Shown here one piece after another: positions 1-5,204 of a stretch of 5,204 nt of DNA. The stretch comes from an uncultured bacterium (GTDB lineage Bacteria > Acidobacteriota > UBA890), in contig CALAKE010000592.1 of the NCBI GenBank assembly GCA_937922775.1, positions 1-5,204 of the forward strand. Reading direction: 5' to 3'. Both the position numbers and the translations under genes were made by a program. Every line of letters begins with the position of its first letter. The first letter of the stretch is position 1. Below the pieces are notes generated by a model. That model was given only the letters and a program-made list of their open reading frames with translations, was not told where the DNA came from and ran no database searches.

Positions 1-2718
1 GCGGAGGACACGCGACTCGGACGCAAAGTGGCCATCAAGGTCTTGCCCGAGGGTTTTGCGGAGGATGCTGAGCGGTTGGCGCGTTTCGAGCAAGAGGCGA
101 GAGCATCGGCGGCCCTGAGCCATCCCAACATTGCAGCTGTCTTCGATGTCGGAGAGGCAGAGGTCGAGGATGAATCGGGCCCGATCCACAACACCCACTT
201 CATGGTCCAAGAGCTTCTCGAGGGCCATACGCTGAGGACGACGCTTGCTCCCGGGGCCCTCCCGCTGGCGAGAGCACTCGGCCTGGCCACCGAGATTGCC
301 AAGGCCATCGCCGCGGCTCATGCCATCGGCATCATCCATCGTGACCTGAAGCCCGAGAACATCTTCGTCACGAAGGAGGGCCACGCGAAGGTCCTGGACT
401 TCGGTCTCGCCAAGCTGACGGAGTCTTCGCCTCTGTCCGGTGGCGACTCGGCGGAGTCGCCCACCCGTCTGGGTACCGTTGTCGGTCAGGTGATGGGATC
501 CGCCGGGTATATGGCTCCCGAGCAGGCGCAGGGGAGCGATGAGATTGACGAACGTGCCGACGTCTTTTCCTTCGGGTGCGTGTTCTACGAGATGGTCAGC
601 GGCAGGCGAGCTTTCAGCGGGGAATCCCTTCTCGACACCCTCCACGCGATCACCCGCAGCGAGCCGGATCCCCTGGAGGCGGCGATTCCAGACGCACCAG
701 CGGAACTGCTGCGCATCGTGTCGAAGTGCCTAGCCAAGGATCCGGCGCGCCGGTACCAGCATGCCGATGACCTGGCCGTAGATCTGCGGACGCTGGCAAC
801 CGAGGTGGAATCAGGCCTGGTGATACCCGGTGGCGGTGTTGGTGTCGCAGATCGTGAGGCCGGAGATACCGGCACGGCAGGAAGCGTGGATACTGGCCAG
901 AGCCGTGACCTCAGGGCCCCAGTTTCGGGAGAGAAGGCTACCGATGGCGATCGAAGGCGCATGTCGCGATTCATGGTAGTGGGTATCTGGATAGTCGCGG
1001 TGGCTTCAGGCGCACTGCTGACGTGGGCCTTCATGCCGTCCGCGGAGCTTGCTCCGCTGGTGAGCCGCTCGGCGATCCTGCTCGGGCCGTCAGAAGTTCT
1101 CGACGCCGGTGGGGTGACCCCCTTTGCGATATCTCCGGATGGCAACCTCATCGTCTATGCGGCAGACGTCGGCGGCACCCGACGGCTCTACCGGCGTCGC
1201 ATCGACGAATTCGATGCCCATCCGATTCCCGGCACAGAGGGAGCCTCTGGCCCCTTCTTCTCCCCCGACGGTGAGTGGATCGGGTTTTTCGCGCCCGGCC
1301 AGCTCCGCAAAGTAGGGATCGCAGGCGGCCAACCTCAACTCATCGCCGACACGACATGGACACCGAGGGGAGGCAGCTGGGGAGCGGACGACACAATCAC
1401 CGTCGGCACCGCGAGTGCGGACGGGATCTTCCGTGTCTCGGCGGCCGGCGACGGTGTGCCGGAGGTCCTCATTCCTCTCGAGCCCGGCGATTCCTCGCTC
1501 GAGCGACCGGTATTCCTGCCCGATGGCCGCTCGCTCCTCTATGTGGCGGAGATGTCCGCGCGAGCCGATGTCCGCGTCTATTCGCCCGACACCGGTCAAA
1601 GCAAGACAGTCGCCTCCGGCCTGGACGCGCGCTATGTCACCTCCGGCCACCTCGTGTATGCGGAGAGTCGAGGCAACCTGATGGTTGTGCCGTTCGACCC
1701 GATCACTCTGGAGACCTCTGGTTCTCCTATTTCTCTGGGCATACAGGCGCTCGTGCATGCTTCCGCCGCTGCCTTTTTCGACGTTTCAGCCAGCGGGTCG
1801 CTTCTCTATTTTCCGTCGGGGTCCGAACGCCGACACTCGCTCGTTTGGGTCGATCGTGCCGGCAACATCACGCCGGCGAGCGAAGAGACGGGAGCATTCA
1901 TCGGCCCGAAAGTATCCCCGGATGGTCGAAAGGTCGCGGTTTCCCTTGGGGTCGGCACGACGGAGTCACAGATCTGGGTGCTGGATCTGGAGCGCGATAT
2001 TCTCTCGCCCTTAACCTCACAGGGCACCAATATCGTCCCCATCTGGTCACCCGACGGCGAGTGGGTGTTCTTTTCTTCGACCCGGGAAGGGACATATGCC
2101 TGGGATGTTTTCCGGAAGTCGGTGACCGCCGGCCAGCGCGATCCGGCGGACCTGGTTCTCGCGCGGGAAGGTTTCCAGGTTGCCAACGACATCTCTCCCG
2201 ACGGCAGCACTCTCATCCTGGCCGACGGTGGGCCCGGAGGGGACTTGAAGGTCCTGCGTCTAGAGGAAGGGGCATCCATGGAGGCCATCCTTGTCAGTGA
2301 TGCCACCGAAGGCATGCCCAGGATCTCTCCCGACGGCCTCTGGCTGGCCTACATATCGAATGAGACAGGGCGCAATGAGGTGTACTTGCGCCCGACTTCC
2401 GGCACGGGACCCATCCAGGTTTCGCGCGATGGGGGCAGCAGTCCCGTCTGGGCGAGAGACGGGCGAGAGCTCTACTATCGCCGCGGGGCCGAGTTAATCG
2501 CTGTCGAGATACAAACATCACCCGAGCTGCGGCTGCTCGAAGAGCAGGTGCTCTTCGAGGTCAACGACGTCAAGGCCGTGGATGTCGAGTACGACGTTGG
2601 CCCGGACGGCCGATTCCTCATGGTCATCGACGAGCTGTCGAGCACGGCCTCGAGCCTCAACCTGGTCCTGAACTGGGCAGAAGAGCTCGTGGAAGCGGGC
2701 TCGCCGCCGGGCAGATAG
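1..2718 (+). CDS. Transmembrane Ser/Thr protein kinase with extracytoplasmic TolB/PD40 beta-propeller (5' partial)
   Basis: Eukaryotic-like (Hanks-type) kinase that would phosphorylate Ser/Thr of cytoplasmic proteins with ATP. The frame is open from base 1, so the glycine loop is upstream; the GTG at 28 is the Val of VAIK, not a start. Counting from base 1 (905 residues): ATP-binding Lys13, likely helix-C Glu32, HRDLKPEN 113-120 with catalytic Asp115 and Asn120, DFG 133-135, a Ser/Thr-rich activation loop, APE 172-174 and Asp187. All catalytic residues in view are intact. An acidic insert (EVEDESGP) sits between strands 4 and 5. A low-complexity linker (about 265-320) ends in RRRMSR, then one membrane helix at 324-345; the basic residues place the kinase inside. 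Residues 346-905 carry about nine PD40-like turns (SPDG at 378, 421, 639, 683, 732, 776; variants at 506, 818, 867). The end NLVLNWAEEL (887-896) matches the usual tail of such kinases, so the stop is natural. Ligand and substrates unknown. Confidence 0.95.
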   Translation, partial: AEDTRLGRKVAIKVLPEGFAEDAERLARFEQEARASAALSHPNIAAVFDVGEAEVEDESGPIHNTHFMVQELLEGHTLRTTLAPGALPLARALGLATEIAKAIAAAHAIGIIHRDLKPENIFVTKEGHAKVLDFGLAKLTESSPLSGGDSAESPTRLGTVVGQVMGSAGYMAPEQAQGSDEIDERADVFSFGCVFYEMVSGRRAFSGESLLDTLHAITRSEPDPLEAAIPDAPAELLRIVSKCLAKDPARRYQHADDLAVDLRTLATEVESGLVIPGGGVGVADREAGDTGTAGSVDTGQSRDLRAPVSGEKATDGDRRRMSRFMVVGIWIVAVASGALLTWAFMPSAELAPLVSRSAILLGPSEVLDAGGVTPFAISPDGNLIVYAADVGGTRRLYRRRIDEFDAHPIPGTEGASGPFFSPDGEWIGFFAPGQLRKVGIAGGQPQLIADTTWTPRGGSWGADDTITVGTASADGIFRVSAAGDGVPEVLIPLEPGDSSLERPVFLPDGRSLLYVAEMSARADVRVYSPDTGQSKTVASGLDARYVTSGHLVYAESRGNLMVVPFDPITLETSGSPISLGIQALVHASAAAFFDVSASGSLLYFPSGSERRHSLVWVDRAGNITPASEETGAFIGPKVSPDGRKVAVSLGVGTTESQIWVLDLERDILSPLTSQGTNIVPIWSPDGEWVFFSSTREGTYAWDVFRKSVTAGQRDPADLVLAREGFQVANDISPDGSTLILADGGPGGDLKVLRLEEGASMEAILVSDATEGMPRISPDGLWLAYISNETGRNEVYLRPTSGTGPIQVSRDGGSSPVWARDGRELYYRRGAELIAVEIQTSPELRLLEEQVLFEVNDVKAVDVEYDVGPDGRFLMVIDELSSTASSLNLVLNWAEELVEAGSPPGR
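964..1035 (+). other. Single transmembrane helix of the kinase
   Basis: The codons encode a hydrophobic run (about residues 324-345, FMVVGIWIVAVASGALLTW) directly after the basic stretch RRRMSR. By the positive-inside rule this puts the kinase domain in the cytoplasm and the propeller outside the inner membrane. The two cysteines seen in the protein (193 and 243) are both on the kinase side; I see none in the propeller. Confidence 0.85.
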
Positions 2719-2752
2719 TGTTTGCAGCCTAGCCGTATCGACGAGGCTTACC

Positions 2753-2775
2753 CCCCGCTTTCAGGCGAAAGGGGG
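2753..2775 (+). terminator. Possible weak terminator hairpin after the kinase gene
   Basis: Starting 34 bases past the kinase stop, CCCC (2753-2756) and CTTTC (2758-2762) can pair with GAAAG (2767-2771) and GGGG (2772-2775), with a bulged G at 2757 and the loop AGGC. Only three T residues (2779-2781) follow shortly after, so it is not a textbook intrinsic terminator. It may instead protect the transcript's 3' end. A smaller hairpin AGCCT (2726-2730) / AGGCT (2744-2748) lies just before it. Confidence 0.4.
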
Positions 2776-2790
2776 AGATTTCCGTCTCCC
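2773..2790 (+). repeat. Inverted repeat overlapping the terminator-like hairpin
   Basis: GGGAGA (2773-2778) is the perfect complement of TCTCCC (2785-2790), with a six-base loop TTTCCG. It shares GGG 2773-2775 with the hairpin at 2753-2775, so the two cannot both form completely. The rest of the gap up to 2918 holds only weak structure, such as CTTCC (2865-2869) / GGAAG (2880-2884), and no convincing promoter. Confidence 0.45.
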
Positions 2791-2918
2791 AATCACTTAG
2801 CATTTCAGTGCCGTATGTGAAGCGTGGCTGTCTTTCGGGGGCCAAAAATGCCTGGGTGGTGGGTCTTCCAGCGGCAGGCGGAAGCGTGTCGACAGGGGGT
2901 CCTCCGGCCCGATTGGTT

Positions 2919-2922
2919 GGAG
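2919..2922 (+). promoter_or_regulatory. Ribosome binding site GGAG deciding the ATG at 2932
   Basis: GGAG lies nine bases before ATG 2932, good Shine-Dalgarno spacing. The frame is open further upstream to a GTG at 2824 with an ATG at 2848. Those longer forms would put 28 to 36 non-hydrophobic residues ahead of the signal peptide. The RBS and the signal peptide agree on 2932. Confidence 0.75.
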
Positions 2923-2931
2923 AATTCGATC

Positions 2932-4500
2932 ATGTACATTTCCGCGAGATCCCGGTCGTTCTACTCGATTCTCACCGTATTTCTTGCTTTTCTCACGATT
3001 CTGGCTGGGAGTGCCGAAGCCTTTCCTGCCCCGCAAGAAGGCGGGCGCGATCTCGGTGCGATCACGACGGCAGGCACACAGTGTCTGACCTTCTTGATCG
3101 ACCAGCGGCCCGAGGGCATGGAACTGATCGCCGGTCGGCAGGTTTTGCAGGTCACCTTCGGCTCCGGGGATTTCATCTTCATCGGAATCGATGCCACTCA
3201 GCCTCCTGAGATCGACGACCAACTCGAGGTCGTGCGTGCCACGAGTGATCTCGGGCACCCTGACGGAGGAGGCTCACTGGGAATCGTTTTCGAGCAACTG
3301 GCTGTGGTCACCGTTCTCGACGTTGCAGGATCCCTCGCGTTGGGTCGAGTCGATCATGCTTGTAGGGAGGTGCAAGTTGGTGACTCCCTCAGGCCGTTCG
3401 TAGCTCCCGAGGAGCGGCCGGCACTCGGCGAGCTCCCCCCGTTTGATCCTATCCGCCTCATTGAGCTGGACGAGAGCGATGCCATGGTCGTGCTTGGTGA
3501 GATCGAGAGCGTGCGCTCTTTCAAGGCGGGAGGAGATCGGTCCGCTAGTTTGTCGCGGGCGGCCTATGCGACGAGAGACCTGGTCACCATCGATCAGGGA
3601 ACGAGCTCGGGCTGGAATTATGGTGACATCGGCCTGATCTACAGCGGCGCGATTCCAGAGACCTACGGAGTGAAGACGGATATTCCCCCGCTGATCATCG
3701 GGCGCGGGGTCATCGTCCACGCTGAGGACGACAGAGCGCTTCTCAAGATCACCGACGCCGATACCGTAATCGAAATCAAGGCTGCTGTGCGCAACATTGG
3801 CTCGGCGCTGGCGACGGACGGGGGTGCCGGTAGTGGCTCTGGTGGGAGGGCCGGGAATAGCCCCCCGACGATGAGCTGTCGGGTAGAGCGATCCTCGGTC
3901 CGACGGGGCGAAAGCGTTCGGGTGTCGGCTAACGTGTCGGACTCCGACGACGACGTCGTATCCGTCTCGTGGACAGCAACGGCGGGCACGCTCGATCCTG
4001 CGGAGGGTACAACGAGTACCTGGAGCAGCGCTGATCTGCCGGTCGGGTCGGTCACGATCACAGGAGTCGCTGTGGACGAAGGTGGCGGGCAGACGGCCTG
4101 CGCCTTGGTCGTCCACGTAATGGATCAGCCCGAGTCGACAGCGCCGACCACGATGGGCTTCGACTGCCATGAGTTTGCGTCCGGCAGCGCCGAGGTTGAT
4201 AACCGCTGCAAGGCGGTACTCGACGAGGTCGCTCTGCGCCTACGACAGGATCCTCAGGCGACTGCAGAGATTGCCGGCTACAGCGACTCGACTGGCTCGG
4301 CTGATCGCATCCAGGGCTTGTCAGAGGAACGCGCTGCAAACGCGCGCGCCTACCTGGTGGAAGCGCTCGGCATTGAAGCTAGTCGCGTGACCAGCCGCGG
4401 GTTGGGCGCGGCCGATCCGGTTGCTGACAACGATACGCCCGAGGGCCGGGCGCAGAACCGCCGCATCCACCTGGTGTTGAGGAGTCCGTCGACCCCCTAG
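2932..4500 (+). CDS. Secreted OmpA-family protein with FlgT-C-like repeats and an Ig/PKD-like domain
   Basis: Complete protein of 522 residues, probably periplasmic and bound to peptidoglycan or attached to the outer membrane. Residues 1-30 are a signal peptide (basic N-region, hydrophobic 10-25, AEA before cleavage near 30/31; no lipobox). Two regions look like copies of one small beta fold: about 79-157 (GDFIFIGID ... IDDQLEVVR ... VQVGDSLRPF) and about 215-290 (RDLVTIDQG ... YGDIGLIY ... IIGRGVIV). They resemble the FlgT C-terminal type, a match by eye only. A Gly/Ser linker (297-308) leads to an Ig/PKD-like domain (about 310-397; SDSDDD, Trp347). Residues 410-516 form an OmpA C-terminal domain: GYSDSTG 449-455, LSEERA 463-468, GRAQNRR 505-511. 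Asp452 and Arg467, the positions that hold diaminopimelate in OmpA, are present, but the usual Asn three residues before LS is Ile460. Six cysteines fall in three domain-wise pairs. No OmpA transmembrane barrel is evident. Confidence 0.88.
   Translation: MYISARSRSFYSILTVFLAFLTILAGSAEAFPAPQEGGRDLGAITTAGTQCLTFLIDQRPEGMELIAGRQVLQVTFGSGDFIFIGIDATQPPEIDDQLEVVRATSDLGHPDGGGSLGIVFEQLAVVTVLDVAGSLALGRVDHACREVQVGDSLRPFVAPEERPALGELPPFDPIRLIELDESDAMVVLGEIESVRSFKAGGDRSASLSRAAYATRDLVTIDQGTSSGWNYGDIGLIYSGAIPETYGVKTDIPPLIIGRGVIVHAEDDRALLKITDADTVIEIKAAVRNIGSALATDGGAGSGSGGRAGNSPPTMSCRVERSSVRRGESVRVSANVSDSDDDVVSVSWTATAGTLDPAEGTTSTWSSADLPVGSVTITGVAVDEGGGQTACALVVHVMDQPESTAPTTMGFDCHEFASGSAEVDNRCKAVLDEVALRLRQDPQATAEIAGYSDSTGSADRIQGLSEERAANARAYLVEALGIEASRVTSRGLGAADPVADNDTPEGRAQNRRIHLVLRSPSTP
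4156..4482 (+). other. OmpA C-terminal (peptidoglycan-binding) domain region
   Basis: These codons give residues about 409-517 of the preceding gene. They open with FDCHEF and NRCKAVLDEVA, then carry the SDSTG loop, LSEERA, RVTSRGLG and GRAQNRRI in the standard OmpA/MotB order. Cys412 and Cys426 flank the first helix region and could form a disulfide after export. Confidence 0.88.
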
Positions 4501-4510
4501 GAGTTAGCAC

Positions 4511-4539
4511 CGAGTGTCTGGGGGCAGCACACGCACTCG
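4511..4539 (+). repeat. Short inverted repeat downstream of the OmpA-like gene
   Basis: CGAGTG (4511-4516) pairs with CACTCG (4534-4539) across a 17-base interval. The stem is only six base pairs with a long loop, so it is modest on its own. It sits just before a much stronger hairpin. Confidence 0.35.
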
Positions 4540-4560
4540 TCCAGGTGAGCGCAGGAGGAG

Positions 4561-4603
4561 CCCTGCGGGGCAGCCTCTCAGGCTGCAGGGAGCCTGGCTG
4601 CCC
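4561..4603 (+). terminator. Strong GC-rich nested inverted repeat, possible terminator or 3' stabiliser
   Basis: GGGCAGCC (4568-4575) pairs perfectly with GGCTGCCC (4596-4603), and inside it AGGCT (4580-4584) pairs with AGCCT (4591-4595) around the loop GCAGGG, with a TCTC bulge on the left. An alternative fold pairs GCAGCCT (4570-4576) with AGGCTGC (4580-4586) over a three-base loop, extended by CCCT (4561-4564) with AGGG (4587-4590). No run of T follows directly, although the next 25 bases are pyrimidine-rich. It separates the OmpA-like gene from the FG-GAP gene, so termination or transcript-end protection is the simplest role. Confidence 0.5.
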
Positions 4604-4639
4604 GCGCAAATACCGGGTTCTTTCACCTTCTCGTTCATT

Positions 4640-4645
4640 CATAAT
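4640..4645 (+). promoter_or_regulatory. Possible -10 box of the FG-GAP gene
   Basis: CATAAT matches the TATAAT consensus at five of six positions and lies in the most AT-rich stretch of the window, 38 bases before ATG 4684. The region at -35 (around 4617-4623) does not match TTGACA well, so this is a weak sigma-70-type candidate. Confidence 0.3.
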
Positions 4646-4670
4646 TTTGAAATGAGCTTCTTTGGGGGAC

Positions 4671-4675
4671 GAGGA
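4671..4675 (+). promoter_or_regulatory. Ribosome binding site of the FG-GAP gene
   Basis: GAGGA lies eight bases ahead of ATG 4684. Together with the signal peptide that begins at this ATG, it fixes the start. Confidence 0.6.
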
Positions 4676-4683
4676 CGGTCGCG

Positions 4684-5204
4684 ATGAGACTATCTACGTG
4701 TGCGCTGGCTACACTTCTTGCTCTTGTCTCTGTGGGTGCGCTTGCCGATGAGGTCAGGGACATCTCACCTCTCCCTTTCGTGCCGGTAGCCATTGAAGTC
4801 ACGAAGCTGGTTGCCAGCGATGCCGAGGCCAATGATGAGCTCGGCTACGCTGTTGCCATCTCGGGCGACACCATGGTCGTCGGAGCCTGGCGGGGAGACG
4901 ACGCATGTCCAGCCCTTCCCGCCTGTGATTCCGGTGCTGCCTATGTGTTCGATCGCAATCAGGGAGGCCCCGACAACTGGGGTTTCGTCAAGAAGCTCAC
5001 AGCCAGCGACGCAGCCCAGAACGACAGCTTTGGAAGGTCTGTGGCCATCTCGGGGGACCGGATCGTGGTCGGTGCACCGGCGATGTCGAACTACAGCAGC
5101 TACGGCGCAGCTTGTGTGTTCGAGCGCGACCGCCCGACCGCTGACAACTGGGGTGAGCGAATCAAGCTTCAAGCCACCGACAAAGGTGCCAATGACAAGT
5201 TCGG
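4684..5204 (+). CDS. Secreted FG-GAP repeat protein (3' partial)
   Basis: Open from ATG 4684 to the window edge: 173 codons and two bases, no stop. Residues 1-21 are a signal peptide (Arg2, hydrophobic 7-20, ALA before cleavage near 21/22), so the product is exported; Cys6 is not in a lipobox. The mature part is made of FG-GAP-type repeats, blades of an integrin-alpha-like propeller. Repeat 1 is about 44-105 (ASDAEANDELG, VAISGDTMVVGA, GAAYVF), repeat 2 about 107-163 (ASDAAQNDSFG, VAISGDRIVVGA, GAACVF), and repeat 3 begins at 164 (ATDKGANDKFG). The SGD-VVGA form without a DxDxDG calcium loop points to the FG-GAP_2 type, recognised by eye. Repeat 1 has an extra loop with Cys75 and Cys81 that could form a local disulfide. 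Its role is unknown; such proteins are usually surface or secreted binding proteins. It follows the OmpA-like gene after 183 bases and probably has its own promoter. Confidence 0.87.
   Translation, partial: MRLSTCALATLLALVSVGALADEVRDISPLPFVPVAIEVTKLVASDAEANDELGYAVAISGDTMVVGAWRGDDACPALPACDSGAAYVFDRNQGGPDNWGFVKKLTASDAAQNDSFGRSVAISGDRIVVGAPAMSNYSSYGAACVFERDRPTADNWGERIKLQATDKGANDKF
4813..5204 (+). repeat. Tandem FG-GAP coding repeats
   Basis: Two complete repeat units and the start of a third lie in tandem, with steps of 63 and then 57 codons measured from the (S/T)D...ND.(L/F)G motif. Similarity is visible in the DNA too: GCCATCTCGGG occurs at 4855-4865 and again at 5044-5054, 189 bases apart. 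The first unit is longer because of its Cys-containing loop. Confidence 0.8.

Noticed and set aside
28..30. GTG at 28 as the kinase start
   Set aside because: This Val belongs to the VAIK motif; the frame is open to base 1 and the preceding codons (EDTRLGRK) match the normal strand-2 region of such kinases.
585..1151. Minus-strand open frame opposite the kinase C-lobe and membrane helix
   Set aside because: Ser/Arg/Pro-rich translation without a domain, antisense to conserved kinase motifs.
1090..1758. Minus-strand open frame opposite the propeller
   Set aside because: No recognisable motif and no ribosome binding signal considered convincing; it lies fully antisense to a real gene with clear repeats.
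1275..2300. Long open frame in plus frame 3 inside the kinase gene
   Set aside because: Its product is rich in Arg and low-complexity, shows no domain, and overlaps the strongly supported propeller coding frame; it is a by-product of high G+C.
2798..2803. TAGCAT as a -10 box for the OmpA-like gene
   Set aside because: Only four of six consensus positions match and there is no usable -35 box at proper spacing.
2741..2918. Riboswitch in the gap before the OmpA-like gene
   Set aside because: I compared it by eye with cyclic di-GMP and fluoride riboswitch cores and saw no match; only small stems are visible.
2824..2931. In-frame upstream extension of the OmpA-like gene from GTG 2824 or ATG 2848
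   Set aside because: It would bury the signal peptide behind 28 to 36 polar residues, and the GGAG at 2919 supports ATG 2932.
2808..3209. Plus-strand open frame spanning the kinase/OmpA-like gap
   Set aside because: It runs out of frame through the signal peptide of the OmpA-like gene, and its product shows no domain or export signal.
3274..4170. Minus-strand open frame of about 300 codons opposite the OmpA-like gene
   Set aside because: Composition is Arg-rich and without motif, while the plus strand has a signal peptide and recognisable OmpA and Ig-like domains.

Overview
The window is chromosomal-looking bacterial DNA, rich in G+C, with three consecutive plus-strand protein genes and no sign of a mobile element, CRISPR array or RNA gene. 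A transmembrane Ser/Thr kinase fused to a TolB/PD40-type beta-propeller, an OmpA-like protein with an Ig/PKD-like module, and an FG-GAP repeat secreted protein together suggest a diderm bacterium from a kinase-rich lineage. Acidobacteriota or a related uncultured group is my best guess. This rests on recognised protein style, not on a marker gene.

Layout: (1) 1-2718, the 3' part of a receptor-like Ser/Thr kinase. It enters the window just before the VAIK lysine, so its glycine loop lies upstream. (2) 2719-2931, a gap with small hairpins right after the kinase stop; one may be a weak terminator. (3) 2932-4500, a complete secreted protein: signal peptide, two related small beta domains that resemble the FlgT C-terminal/GD-rich type, a Gly/Ser linker, an Ig/PKD-like domain, and a C-terminal OmpA peptidoglycan-binding domain. 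(4) 4501-4683, a gap with a strong nested inverted repeat, then an AT-richer stretch with a possible -10 box. (5) 4684 to the window end, the 5' part of a secreted FG-GAP repeat protein that is open at the edge.

All three products are envelope-directed: a membrane kinase with a large extracytoplasmic sensor-like domain, a periplasmic or outer-membrane protein expected to hold peptidoglycan, and an exported propeller-type repeat protein. The gaps of about 200 bases and the hairpins in them argue for separate transcription units rather than one operon, so a shared pathway is only a possibility. I did not find a clearly new biological system. The points most worth a second look are the domain order and six-cysteine pattern of the OmpA-like protein, an altered residue in its peptidoglycan-binding loop, and the two sets of competing hairpins between genes.
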